From NCBI RefSeq assembly GCF_024400535.1, contig NZ_CP038800.1, positions 2,480,001-2,544,000 on the forward strand: DNA of 64,000 nt, read 5' to 3'. Made by a program: the position numbers and the translations under genes. The DNA is from Treponema denticola (GTDB taxonomy: Bacteria; Spirochaetota; Spirochaetia; Treponematales; Treponemataceae). This document shows positions 42,045 to 50,899 of this stretch, in pieces; the stretch's first letter is position 1, and every line of letters starts with the position of its first letter. The notes under the pieces are model-generated. The model saw only the letters and a program-made list of their open reading frames with translations, ran no database searches and was not told the origin of the DNA.

Positions 42045-43784
42045 ATGTTAAAGAATTATTTTGCGCTGTCAGACAAGGGAGCGCGGGATCTAAACAAGGC
42101 AGTAGCTGTTACTACCTTCGGGAATTTGTTTTTGATTGTTCCGTTGGGACTTTCATTTTATGCACTGCAGGAACTTTTAAAGCCCATTCAAGGCGGTTCT
42201 CTTGCAGCTTTTAATCCGTGGATTTATCTAGGGATTTGTGTACTGATCATTATTGTGCTTTTTTTAATTGAAAAACTCAAGTACCGCAAAACCTATACAA
42301 CCTGTTACGACGAATCGGCTAATGTGCGTATTTCCCTTGCAGAAAGTATCAGGAAGCTGCCTCTCTCGTATTTCGGAAAAAAAGACTTATCGGATTTGAC
42401 GGCAACGCTTTTAAACGATGTTGCTACAATGGAACACGCACTAAGCCACACGGCATCCGAGTTATTCGGGGCGGCAATTTCAATTATTGTATCGGCGGCA
42501 ATGCTTGCTCTTTTTGATTGGCGCATGACGATTGCCCTTTTCAGCTGTTCCGTTTTCGGATTTTTGCTTGTATACTCATCACGCAAACAAGCCCGCCGTT
42601 ATGCAATTAGAATTAACACAGTACTGCTCGGCGTTTACAATTCCATTCAGCAAATGCTCGACAATATCAAGGTGCTTAAATCCTCCGACAAAAAAGAAAG
42701 CTATGTACAAAAGGTAAAAGACGATATTGCACACAGCACAAAAGAAGCGGTTAAGGCTGAATTATTTGTCGGCTCGACTATGATAGGTTCCATCATAATT
42801 ATCCGCTTCGGATTTCCGTTGGTTATTGCAGTCGGGGCAGTTTTGTATGCACAGGGAAGTCTCCCGCTTTTTACCTACCTCGTCTTTTTGCTGATTGCCG
42901 GAAGAATTTTTGAACCCCTTACCGCCGTTTTTATGCTGCTCGGCGAGTTTTTCCACGCACGCACGGCAGTTGAACGCCAAATGGAAATCATAAACTACCC
43001 CAAGCAGAAAGGGAGCGAAACTTTTAACCCCAAGGGCTACGATATTCAATATGACAATGTTTCGTTTTCATACAATGATAATGCAAGCCGCGATACGGTA
43101 CGCAATATCAGCTTTACTGCCAAGCAGGGAGAAATCACTGCCCTCGTCGGACATTCAGGCTGCGGCAAGTCAACGATTGCCCGTCTTGCAGCCCGCTTTT
43201 GGGATGCATCTTCCGGCACGGTGAGCGTGGGGGGCACGGATGTTTCTACCGTAGACCCTGAAACCCTTTTGACCGCTTTTTCAATCGTCTTTCAAGATGT
43301 AGTGCTTTTTAATGACACAGTATACAACAATATCCTTGTCGGGAATAAAGATGCTACACGGGAGCAGGTACTTGCAGCCGCAAAAGCCGCACGTTGCGCC
43401 GACTTTATCGAAAAACTGCCGCAAGGTTACGACACGGTAATCGGCGAAAACGGTTACACGCTTTCCGGCGGAGAAAGACAGCGGCTTTCCATAGCCCGTG
43501 CTCTTTTAAAAGATGCACCGATCATTCTCCTCGATGAAGCAACAGCAGCCCTCGACCCCGAAAACGAAACCTTAATTCAAGAAGCATTGAGCAAGCTCGT
43601 TAAAAATAAGACAGTTATAGTCATAGCTCACCGTTTGAGAACAATCGAGAATGCAGATAAAATCGTTGTTCTCAAAGACGGAGCGATAGAAGAAATAGGT
43701 ACACATGAAGAGTTGATGAAAGGAAAGTCATCGTATCCAATGATGTATAAGCTGCAAAAGGAGAGTGAAAACTGGAGTGCTTGA
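42045..43784 (+). CDS. ABC transporter half-molecule, membrane plus ATPase (subunit A of pair 1)
   Basis: A 579-residue exporter-fold half transporter. Six helices in residues 20-320, ATPase from about 335: Walker A GHSGCGKST (about residue 369), signature LSGGERQRLS, Walker B PIILLDEATAALDPENE, switch His IAHRL. The N-terminus YFALSDKGARDLNKAVAVTT resembles the protein at 51714. Its partner is probably the protein at 44423, with an S component between them. Heterodimers of this fold include both exporters and siderophore importers (YbtPQ, IrtAB); direction is not determinable here. Confidence 0.93.
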   Translation: MLKNYFALSDKGARDLNKAVAVTTFGNLFLIVPLGLSFYALQELLKPIQGGSLAAFNPWIYLGICVLIIIVLFLIEKLKYRKTYTTCYDESANVRISLAESIRKLPLSYFGKKDLSDLTATLLNDVATMEHALSHTASELFGAAISIIVSAAMLALFDWRMTIALFSCSVFGFLLVYSSRKQARRYAIRINTVLLGVYNSIQQMLDNIKVLKSSDKKESYVQKVKDDIAHSTKEAVKAELFVGSTMIGSIIIIRFGFPLVIAVGAVLYAQGSLPLFTYLVFLLIAGRIFEPLTAVFMLLGEFFHARTAVERQMEIINYPKQKGSETFNPKGYDIQYDNVSFSYNDNASRDTVRNISFTAKQGEITALVGHSGCGKSTIARLAARFWDASSGTVSVGGTDVSTVDPETLLTAFSIVFQDVVLFNDTVYNNILVGNKDATREQVLAAAKAARCADFIEKLPQGYDTVIGENGYTLSGGERQRLSIARALLKDAPIILLDEATAALDPENETLIQEALSKLVKNKTVIVIAHRLRTIENADKIVVLKDGAIEEIGTHEELMKGKSSYPMMYKLQKESENWSA

Positions 43785-43801
43785 TTTTTAAGGAGGTTGT
43801 T

Positions 43802-44383
43802 ATGAACAACAAATTGGTTTTAAAGGATTTGATAAATATCGCCATTTTTTCCGTTATTTATTTTGTTGGGTTGACTGTAATTGGAACTCCCCTTGGTTTT
43901 TTGGTGCTGACTTTTTTAGCGGTTCCTTTTGCCGTCAGTGTAATGTTGGGAATCTCAGTACTGTTTTTACTTGCCAAGGTGCAAAAGCCTTTTGCACTTT
44001 TTATTTTCGTCGCTATTCCTGGCTGTTTGATGACGCTAATGGGACACACTCCGGTCGTTGCAATCCATTCGCTTATAGTTGCCGCCATTGCGGAAATTGT
44101 ACGTAAGGTGCTCGGTTATAATACCGCAAAGGGAAACATAGTAAGCTATGCTGTTATGTCGTTAGCATTGTGCGGAGGCTTTTGGCAAATTTTTATTTTA
44201 AAAGAGCAATATTTTGCTCTCACCGAAAAAATGATGGGAACCGCCTATGCCGCTGAATTAACGGGATTGCCTATCTGGATTATGCCGATTCTCTACGCGA
44301 CCTCTTTTGCAGGCGGATTACTCGGCGGGCTTTTGGGTAAAAAGTTCTTAAAGAAACACTTTGAAAAAACAGGGTTGGTTTAA
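43802..44383 (+). CDS. ECF transporter S component, second copy
   Basis: A 193-residue paralogue of the protein at 38652-39233. Long stretches are the same (LFIFVAIPGCLMTLMGHTPV, HSLIVAAIAEIVRKVLGYNT, GGLLGGLLG, LKKHFEKTGLV). The start is the ATG at 43802 after AAGGAGG; an in-frame start at 43781 overlaps the ABC gene. It lacks its own T and A genes, so it may share those of the first cassette or act with the ABC pair. Confidence 0.87.
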   Translation: MNNKLVLKDLINIAIFSVIYFVGLTVIGTPLGFLVLTFLAVPFAVSVMLGISVLFLLAKVQKPFALFIFVAIPGCLMTLMGHTPVVAIHSLIVAAIAEIVRKVLGYNTAKGNIVSYAVMSLALCGGFWQIFILKEQYFALTEKMMGTAYAAELTGLPIWIMPILYATSFAGGLLGGLLGKKFLKKHFEKTGLV

Positions 44384-44422
44384 GTAATTAAGAATTACAA
44401 ATTATTTTGAAGGAGTAATACT

Positions 44423-46285
44423 ATGAAGACAAATGAAGAAAAAAAGAAGGCTAAAAAGGAAAAGCAGGCGGGGGTTGTAAGCCGCATTCTCTCTTATGCG
44501 GGGAAGCATAAGCCCTTTATCTATGTGTCGCTTTTTTTATCGAGCTTGAGTACGGTTGCACTGCTTATTCCGTATGCAGTTGTGTTTTATGTTATGCGCG
44601 ATATTATTTCAGCTTATATGTCGGGTGTGCCGATCGATATAAACCGGATGATTTTTTACGGAGCGGCGGCTCTTATTTCTGCAGCAGCAGGTTTCCTTTT
44701 GTACTTCGGTGCTCTTATATGTTCGCATATTACCGCATTCAATTTAATGGGGAATATGAATATGCGCTTGGCGGAAACATTTGCCCGCCTTCCGGTCGGC
44801 TGGCACACATCACATGCAAGCGGTTCTGTGCGAAAGGTATTTGAAAAAAATGTCCATTCGCTTGAAGGTCTTATTGCACACATGCTGCCCGATGTCGTAC
44901 AAAATATAGTTAGTCCGATTGCCGTTTTGTTTTTGCTTTTCTTTTTTGATTGGCGATTCGGCCTTATTTCATTTTTGACACTTGTTATCGCCTTTATTCT
45001 TCAAGGTGTGATGATGGCAAAGGGCAAAAAAATGGGATTTATGGAAAGCTATGAAAACTCACTTGAAAAAATGAACAGTGCCGGTACGGAATATATCCGC
45101 GGTATTTCGGTTATTAAAACTTTTAATCAATCGGTACACCGCTTTAAGGATTTTTACAGTTCGATTATAAACTACCGCGATAATGTTTTAAAGTATACCG
45201 TTGCTTGGGAAAACGGCTTTGCAGTTTTTCTTGCTCTATTAAAAGCGGGATTTATCTTTTTGGTTCCCGCCGCATTTATCTTTGCCGGAACGGCAGGAGA
45301 TGGCGAGCCTTATGCAAAGTTTTTATACGGCTTTATTTTTTATCTTTCTCTTTCGCCTGTTTTATTTAATATGATGATAAAAATCGTGTACGGCTCAACT
45401 TTGAATCTTCAAGGAGGAGATGCCCTCAACCGCATCGAAGCTATCTTAAATGAAAAGCCTGCCCCAGAACCGGAACATTCGGTTATGCCGAAAAAATTCA
45501 ATATTGAGTTTAAGGATGTTGTATTTTCTTACAAAGAAGAAGGAACACAAGAGACACAAACTGCCGAACAATCTTTTAAAAAGGCTATCAGCGGCATTTC
45601 TCTTAAACTTCCCGAACATTCTCTGACCGCCCTTGTCGGACCTTCGGGCGGCGGAAAAACCACCCTCGTCAATTTACTCGGACGCTTTTGGGAGACCGAT
45701 TCCGGAGAAATTACCATCGGCGGCGTAAATATCAAAGATATCAAAACAGATGACCTAATGCACCTTATCAGCTTTGTGTTTCAGGAAAATAAACTTTTTA
45801 ACGAAAGCATTTTTGAAAATATCCGCTACGGTAAAAAAAATGCAACACGCGAAGAAGTCCTTGCAGTACTGCAAAAAGCAGAGTGCATGGATATTATCGA
45901 AAAGCTGCCTGACGGAATAGACACGGTATACGGTACTAAGGGAATATACCTTTCCGGAGGAGAAGCACAGAGGCTTGCGATTGCCCGCTCCCTTTTGCAT
46001 GATGCTCCGATTATTGTTCTCGATGAAGCTACCAGCTTTGCCGATGCAGAAAACGAACATAAAATCAAAAAAACATTAAGTCAATTACTTAAAGACAAAA
46101 CGGTAATAATGATTGCTCATCGTCTTTCTTCAATCGTCAATGCAGATCAAATCTGCGTTATCAATGAGGGCAAAATTGAAGAGACCGGAACTCATGCAGA
46201 GCTTTTAGCAAAGACCGGCATGTACAACAGCATGTGGAACAACTTCCAATCGGGCATAAGCTGGAAACTGGCTGCGGGAGAATAA
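44423..46285 (+). CDS. ABC transporter half-molecule (subunit B of pair 1)
   Basis: A 620-residue exporter-fold half transporter with a Lys/Glu-rich N-terminus. Walker A GPSGGGKTT (about residue 405), signature LSGGEAQRLA, Walker B PIIVLDEATSFADAENE, switch His IAHRL. The D-loop is SFAD rather than the common SALD. The membrane part (LMGNMNMRLAETFARLPVGW, MNSAGTEYIRGISVIKTFNQ) resembles the protein at 49014, not its own partner. GAAGGAG precedes the ATG. Confidence 0.93.
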   Translation: MKTNEEKKKAKKEKQAGVVSRILSYAGKHKPFIYVSLFLSSLSTVALLIPYAVVFYVMRDIISAYMSGVPIDINRMIFYGAAALISAAAGFLLYFGALICSHITAFNLMGNMNMRLAETFARLPVGWHTSHASGSVRKVFEKNVHSLEGLIAHMLPDVVQNIVSPIAVLFLLFFFDWRFGLISFLTLVIAFILQGVMMAKGKKMGFMESYENSLEKMNSAGTEYIRGISVIKTFNQSVHRFKDFYSSIINYRDNVLKYTVAWENGFAVFLALLKAGFIFLVPAAFIFAGTAGDGEPYAKFLYGFIFYLSLSPVLFNMMIKIVYGSTLNLQGGDALNRIEAILNEKPAPEPEHSVMPKKFNIEFKDVVFSYKEEGTQETQTAEQSFKKAISGISLKLPEHSLTALVGPSGGGKTTLVNLLGRFWETDSGEITIGGVNIKDIKTDDLMHLISFVFQENKLFNESIFENIRYGKKNATREEVLAVLQKAECMDIIEKLPDGIDTVYGTKGIYLSGGEAQRLAIARSLLHDAPIIVLDEATSFADAENEHKIKKTLSQLLKDKTVIMIAHRLSSIVNADQICVINEGKIEETGTHAELLAKTGMYNSMWNNFQSGISWKLAAGE

Positions 46286-46290
46286 TTACT

Positions 46291-46443
46291 AAGCTGAACT
46301 GCTGCAGCAATGAGCTTGTCTCGCTTGATGTCCGCGGTTTAACTGATTTGCAGGAACTATACTACCGGGAGAATCGGCTCACTTCATTGAACCGGCAAGG
46401 CTTATCCCATTTATGGTTCCTGCACTGCGATGATAATAGTAAC
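46291..46443 (+). pseudogene. Leucine-rich-repeat (BspA-type) remnant
   Basis: The frame reads KLNCCSNELVSLDVRGLTDL, then QELYYRENRLTSLNRQGLSH, then LWFLHCDDN. This is about two 23-residue units of the LT-x-LDVSGL-x-L-x-L-x-C-x-x-N type found in treponemal and Bacteroides BspA/LrrA proteins. There is no start codon or ribosome site. The frame opens inside the preceding ABC gene, so it is a gene fragment and not a gene. Confidence 0.75.
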
Positions 46444-46449
46444 CCCTGC

Positions 46450-46478
46450 TTGACATTTTTAATTCTTTTTAGTAACAT
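46450..46478 (+). promoter_or_regulatory. Promoter of the tetR gene
   Basis: TTGACA (46450-46455), 17-bp spacer, TAACAT (46473-46478), 18 bases before the ATG at 46496. Confidence 0.6.
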
Positions 46479-46495
46479 TGTTCTTAATTAGTAGA

Positions 46496-47176
46496 ATGGT
46501 TATTATAAATATGGACAACTATAAGGGAAAAATATTAGCCGATAAGGATGAGCTAAACACACGGGCAAAGATTTTACGCGCTGCAAAACAGGAGTTTTTT
46601 ACCAACGGCTTTGCAGATACTAACGTGCGTGCCATTGCAAAAAAGGCGGGGGTTACGACAGGGGCGCTGTATAACCTTTTTGATAATAAGGACTGCATAT
46701 TCGAAGCTCTTGTAAGCGGCGTGTTCGATGAATTTTTAAATATAATGGCACATCGTGATGTATTTGACGCTGAAAATTTCGGTATGAAAACGAGCGACCT
46801 TTCCGCAATTACTGAACTATCGCAACGCCGGTTTTTAAGAATGATAGATTTTTTTTACGGTAATTGGGATGCAATGAAACTGATTGTCTGCTGTTCAAAG
46901 GGAAGTTCCTATGAGCGTATTTTCGATAAGGCAATCGCTGTAACTGAAAAAGAAACCTTCCAATGGCTGAAACTCGACGGCGTTAAAATGTCGCGCCGTA
47001 TACGGTTTTTTATTCATGTCATGGTAACGTCCCATTTTGAAAATTTAAAAGAGATCTTTTATCATAATTTGAAAAAATCGGAAGCGGTGAAATATGTGCT
47101 CGACTTTAATGTATACCATTGTGCCGGCTGGAAACAATATTGGATGGAACAAGTGAAAGGACTTAAGAGATTATGA
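46496..47176 (+). CDS. TetR-family transcriptional regulator
   Basis: A repressor-type regulator of 226 residues from ATG 46496 (an alternative ATG at 46511 gives 221). N-terminal HTH: RAKILRAAKQEFFTNGFADT, NVRAIAKKAGVTTGALYNLF, DNKDCIFEALV. The C-terminal ligand domain is not assignable. It lies between ABC pair 1 and pair 2 and probably controls these transporters in response to their ligand. The stop overlaps the next gene's ATG. No clear ribosome binding site. Confidence 0.9.
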   Translation: MVIINMDNYKGKILADKDELNTRAKILRAAKQEFFTNGFADTNVRAIAKKAGVTTGALYNLFDNKDCIFEALVSGVFDEFLNIMAHRDVFDAENFGMKTSDLSAITELSQRRFLRMIDFFYGNWDAMKLIVCCSKGSSYERIFDKAIAVTEKETFQWLKLDGVKMSRRIRFFIHVMVTSHFENLKEIFYHNLKKSEAVKYVLDFNVYHCAGWKQYWMEQVKGLKRL

Positions 47177-47607
47177 ATGCGACATATCAAGAAGCAAACA
47201 CGGTCGAACAGCTGAAACAAAACTCGCATCTTCCCGGTCCGCGAGCCAATTTGGAAAAGGGAAATGGTTATGAAAAAAGAGCTGTAGTCGCAGGGCTGTG
47301 CGAACCGAAGTTGTTAAAAGATAAAGCAGTCGCCGTTCATGTAATCAATCTTTTAGATGAAATAACGGCAACGCTTGACCACGACAACAAGCTCACCGAT
47401 GAAGAAGATTCGCTTAGAAAAGCACTCGGCTACGGCTGGAGCGTGGCGATTGTTCATGCGCCTGTAGGAGGAAAAAAAGCTTTTGAAAAATTGCTGCAAA
47501 AAAAGAGTAAGCATATCAAGTGGATTATGAAAGAAAACTTAAAAAAGAACCGGCTGATAAAAACGGATGCCGAATGGGTCAAAATAATGGAAAGCAAGCT
47601 GAAATAG
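47173..47607 (+). CDS. HEAT-repeat protein with a large internal deletion
   Basis: A 144-residue product. The beginning (NSHLPGPRANLE) is the characteristic N-terminal signature of a HEAT-repeat family normally about 240 residues long. The end (KRAVVAGLCEPKLLKDKAVA, SLRKALGYGWSVAIVHAPVG, WIMKENLKKNRLIKTDAEWV) is its C-terminal part. The middle, with the CPEEFL...CGTVGLG and LRRLASDPRWRVREAVAMA-type repeats, is missing, replaced by KGNGYE. The frame remains open. Probably a non-functional in-frame deletion. Coupled to tetR by ATGA overlap. Confidence 0.7.
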   Translation: MNATYQEANTVEQLKQNSHLPGPRANLEKGNGYEKRAVVAGLCEPKLLKDKAVAVHVINLLDEITATLDHDNKLTDEEDSLRKALGYGWSVAIVHAPVGGKKAFEKLLQKKSKHIKWIMKENLKKNRLIKTDAEWVKIMESKLK

Positions 47608-47636
47608 AATACAGGACGCGCAAAAGGGAGAAGGAA

Positions 47637-48473
47637 ATGGCAAAGAACAGGAAGATAAACGTACAAGGCTTTGATATTGCACTTTATGAAAGCAATAAAA
47701 ACGATTACATTTCGCTGACGGATATTGCTCGGTATAAGGATACTGAGCATACCGATGATATTATTAAAAATTGGCTGCGGAACCGTAATACGGTGGAATT
47801 GCTGGGTTTTTGGGAGATAATAAATAATCCCGATTTTAAACCCGTCGAATTCGACGGGTTTAGAAAGCAGGCAGGGTTGAACAGTTTTGTTCTCACCCCC
47901 AAACGATGGATAGAAACGACCAATGCTATCGGCATAGTCTCTAAATCGGGACGCAACGGCGGCACCTTCGCTCATCAAGACATCGCCTTGGAGTTCGCTT
48001 CGTGGATTTCGATAGAGTTCAAGCTCTATGTCATCAAAGAATTCCAACGGCTCAAAGAAGACGAAAACAGCCGCCTCAAACTTGAATGGAACTTGCAGCG
48101 TACCCTTGCCAAAATCAATTATCACATCCATACCGATGCGATAAAAGAAAGTCTTATCCCGAAAGAGGTAAGTAAGAAGCAGGCGGCACTTATCTATGCC
48201 GATGAGGCTGACTTACTTAATACGGCATTATTCGGCCTTACTGCCAAAGAATGGCGCGAACGTAATCCTAAATTGAGCGGCAACATACGCGACTATGCAG
48301 GACTTGAACAGTTGGTGGTGCTCAGCAATTTGGAAAGCATTAACGCCTTGCTTATTAAACAGGGACTACCGCAAAGCGAGCGACTTATCCAACTCAATAA
48401 AACGGCTATTGCCCAAATGAAAACATTGGTCGAAAACAGAGCGATAAAAAAGCTGGAGAGTAAAAACAACTGA
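47637..48473 (+). CDS. KilA-N domain protein
   Basis: A 278-residue protein. The KilA-N domain is in residues 1-130: INVQGFDIALYESNKNDYIS, LTDIARYKDTEHTDDIIKNW, RWIETTNAIGIVSKSGRNGG, TFAHQDIALEFASWISIEFK. The C-terminus has SKKQAALIYADEADLLNTAL. KilA-N occurs in phage antirepressors and many free-standing bacterial genes; DNA binding is inferred. The start at 47637 follows GGGAGAAGGA; an in-frame ATG at 47520 lies in the HEAT gene. No other phage genes are near. Confidence 0.85.
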   Translation: MAKNRKINVQGFDIALYESNKNDYISLTDIARYKDTEHTDDIIKNWLRNRNTVELLGFWEIINNPDFKPVEFDGFRKQAGLNSFVLTPKRWIETTNAIGIVSKSGRNGGTFAHQDIALEFASWISIEFKLYVIKEFQRLKEDENSRLKLEWNLQRTLAKINYHIHTDAIKESLIPKEVSKKQAALIYADEADLLNTALFGLTAKEWRERNPKLSGNIRDYAGLEQLVVLSNLESINALLIKQGLPQSERLIQLNKTAIAQMKTLVENRAIKKLESKNN

Positions 48474-48502
48474 CGGAATATCGTTGCGGAGGACATCTGT
48501 AA

Positions 48503-48865
48503 GTGAAAGTAAAAAAAATATATGCCTGCTGGATTTATGTGAGCGATTTGAAAAAGTCGCTCCGCTTTTACCAAAATATAGGTTTCGAACTCAAGTTTAT
48601 TGAAAAAGACGGTGCTTGGGCGGAATTCGATATGGGAGAAACAGCCTTCGCCCTTTTGCAACGCCCTGCCGAAAAAGGCAAAGTGCGGCCTGCGAAAACA
48701 CGAATTATGTTCGAGGTAGATGATATCGAAAAGATGCGGAAACAGTCGGTTTCTCTCGGCGTCAAATTGATCGGGGACATCAGAGAAGAGCCTTACGGCA
48801 AGTTGCTGACATTCGAAGACCCCGACGGGCATTGGCTGGAGTTTTTTGAAAACAAGCGGGCTTGA
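48503..48865 (+). CDS. VOC/glyoxalase-fold protein
   Basis: A 120-residue single VOC-fold protein (glyoxalase, bleomycin-resistance and dioxygenase superfamily). Seen: VKKIYACWIYVSDLKKSLRF at the start, GFELKFIEKDGAWAEFDMGE, TRIMFEVDDIEKMRK, LLTFEDPDGHWLEFFE. The metal-ligand Glu near the end is present. Start at GTG 48503 after GGAGGA. Substrate unknown; resistance to a xenobiotic would fit the exporter context but is speculation. Confidence 0.87.
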   Translation: MKVKKIYACWIYVSDLKKSLRFYQNIGFELKFIEKDGAWAEFDMGETAFALLQRPAEKGKVRPAKTRIMFEVDDIEKMRKQSVSLGVKLIGDIREEPYGKLLTFEDPDGHWLEFFENKRA

Positions 48866-48995
48866 AGAAGCGATCGTATCGTTTATAAAATTAAAGAACG
48901 ATAAAATTATTTCGATGGATGAATATTGGGCGGACGACGGCAAAGCGCCGCACTGGCGATTGGAAAAACGACTGGGCTCAAAAATACATAATTAA
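48861..48995 (+). pseudogene. C-terminal fragment of an NTF2/SnoaL-like protein
   Basis: In the frame from 48861: LEEAIVSFIKLKNDKIISMD, then EYWADDGKAPHWRLEKRLGS and KIHN-stop. The MDEYW-x-DDG-x-AP-x-WR segment is the typical C-terminus of small SnoaL/NTF2-fold proteins. There is no start codon or N-terminal half, and it overlaps the VOC stop. It is a truncated remnant. Confidence 0.7.
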
Positions 48996-49013
48996 TCGGT
49001 ATAGGAGGTCTGA

Positions 49014-50750
49014 ATGGACACATATAAAAGATTGTTGAAATATACACCTGAAAAAAAACACTGTGTGTATATTTCCATTATTTGCTCCGCTTTAGGCGTT
49101 GCTTGCCAAATGGGAGCATTTTGGTATTTATGGAAGTTTTTATACGCCTTTTTGGTTACAAAAAGCGTTATGGACGGCTCGTTTTATGCAACGGTGATTG
49201 TCGCTCTTATGCTCGGATACTCGGTTGTGTATTTTGCGTCCCTATGGGCATCGCATGTCTTGGGTTTCCGTCTTGAATCGAATTTACGAAAAGAGGCAAT
49301 CAAACATTTGATGAATGCATCCTTTGCTTTTTTCGACGTAAATAATTCGGGAAAGATTCGCAAAATCATCGACGACAATGCGCAGGAAACGCACATGATT
49401 GTAGCACATCTTATTCCCGATAACATTGCCGCTCTTCTTACTCCGATTTTAATGTTCATCATTGTTTTTATGGTAGACATAAAACTCGGTATCTTGCTAA
49501 GCATTATCGCGGTCATCGGCGGTGTGCAGATGATGTTTATGATGGGCAATAAGAACTTTATGCAAAAATACATGGCTGCCTTGGAAAGGATGAACAGCGA
49601 AGCGGTGGAATACGTGCGCGGAATGCAGGTAGTAAAAATCTTTAAAAGCACGGTGGAATCATTTAAGGCTTTTTACACGGCAATTACCGACTATTCCGAT
49701 TTGGCATACAAGTACACGCTCAGCTGCCGAAGTCCCTATGTTATGTTTCAAGTGCTGTTCAATTTGTTTGCCGCCTTTACAATCCCTGCAGCAATTTATT
49801 TTATGAATAAGGGTGCGGACGGAAATCTCATCATTGCAAAAATCGTATTTTATGTATGCTTTGCAGGAGTTCTCTTTGCTTCTTTTATGCGTGTTATGTA
49901 TGTCGGCATGTACAACTTTCAGGCAAAGAGCGTCGTAGACAAACTGGAAAATCTTTTTACCGAAATGAGCAAGGATAACATAACCCACGGAACGGAAGAA
50001 AAATTTGACAACTTCGGTATTGAATTTAAAAATGTTTCGTTCGGCTATAATGAAGAAAAGATTTTAAAGAATGTAAGCTTTAAACTTGAACCGAATAAAA
50101 CATACGCCCTTGTCGGCTCATCGGGCGGAGGAAAGAGTACAATCGCAAAACTTATTTCAGGTTTTTATAGAATAAATGAAGGCGAGATTTTAATCGGCGG
50201 AAAAAATATTGCCTCGTACTCCAAAAACGCCTTAATGAAAAATATCGCTTTTGTTTTCCAAACATCTAAACTTTTTAAAACAAGTATTTTTGAAAATGTG
50301 AAAATGGGAAACAAAAACGCAAGCGATGAAGAAGTGATGAACGCACTCCGCCTTGCCAGATGTGAAGATATTTTGGCAAAATTTCCCGAAAGAGAAAAAA
50401 CACTCATCGGTTCAAAAGGTGTGCATTTATCCGGAGGAGAAATCCAGCGCATTGCAATCGCCAGAGCTATTTTAAAAAATGCGGACATCATTATTTTGGA
50501 CGAAGCCTCAGCAGCCGCCGACCCTGAAAACGAATACGAAATCCAGCAGGCCTTTTCCAATCTGATGAAAAACAAAACGGTAATCATGATTGCTCATAGA
50601 TTAAGCTCCATTAAAAATGTCGATGAGGTTCTGGTTGTCGAAGAAGGAAACATAATAGAACGCGGCAGCGACAAAGAGCTTATGGAAAAAGGTGGAAAGT
50701 ACAGCAAACTGCAGAAACTGTATTCGCAAGCAAATGAATGGCGCTTTTGA
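49014..50750 (+). CDS. ABC transporter half-molecule (subunit B of pair 2)
   Basis: A 578-residue exporter-fold half transporter. Walker A GSSGGGKST (about residue 367), signature LSGGEIQRIA, Walker B IIILDEASAAADPENE, switch His IAHRL. The membrane domain (MNSEAVEYVRGMQVVKIFKS) and the D-loop SAAAD resemble the protein at 44423. GGAGG lies 6 bases upstream of the ATG. Probable partner: 51714-53438. The end of the gene overlaps the left arm of a long hairpin. Confidence 0.93.
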   Translation: MDTYKRLLKYTPEKKHCVYISIICSALGVACQMGAFWYLWKFLYAFLVTKSVMDGSFYATVIVALMLGYSVVYFASLWASHVLGFRLESNLRKEAIKHLMNASFAFFDVNNSGKIRKIIDDNAQETHMIVAHLIPDNIAALLTPILMFIIVFMVDIKLGILLSIIAVIGGVQMMFMMGNKNFMQKYMAALERMNSEAVEYVRGMQVVKIFKSTVESFKAFYTAITDYSDLAYKYTLSCRSPYVMFQVLFNLFAAFTIPAAIYFMNKGADGNLIIAKIVFYVCFAGVLFASFMRVMYVGMYNFQAKSVVDKLENLFTEMSKDNITHGTEEKFDNFGIEFKNVSFGYNEEKILKNVSFKLEPNKTYALVGSSGGGKSTIAKLISGFYRINEGEILIGGKNIASYSKNALMKNIAFVFQTSKLFKTSIFENVKMGNKNASDEEVMNALRLARCEDILAKFPEREKTLIGSKGVHLSGGEIQRIAIARAILKNADIIILDEASAAADPENEYEIQQAFSNLMKNKTVIMIAHRLSSIKNVDEVLVVEEGNIIERGSDKELMEKGGKYSKLQKLYSQANEWRF

Positions 50751-50875
50751 AAATATGCGGGCATCTGCGTTGTCGCTTAATAAAAAACAGTCCTCGACGT
50801 ACAGCAAGTACGCCTGCGGGTGTTTTTTATACGCTCCTAGCATCTGCTCCGCCTATTTTCAAAAGGAGAGGCAGT
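50744..50875. repeat. Long imperfect hairpin after the ABC gene
   Basis: CTTTTGAAAATA (50744-50755) pairs with TATTTTCAAAAG (50864-50875), and ATAAAAAACA (50780-50789) with TGTTTTTTAT (50821-50830). Shorter pairings between and inside make a stem about 130 nt long. The left arm covers the last codons and stop of the ABC gene. There is no gene in the arm region. Confidence 0.7.
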
Positions 50876-50899
50876 AAAGGAAATCGGAGGATTGAAGTT

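Noticed and set aside
46234-46491. LRR protein gene beginning at 46234
   Set aside because: Its start lies inside the ABC transporter coding sequence in another frame; only 46291-46443 is LRR-like.
47637-48473. Prophage around the KilA-N gene
   Set aside because: No integrase, structural or lysis genes nearby; KilA-N genes are often solitary.
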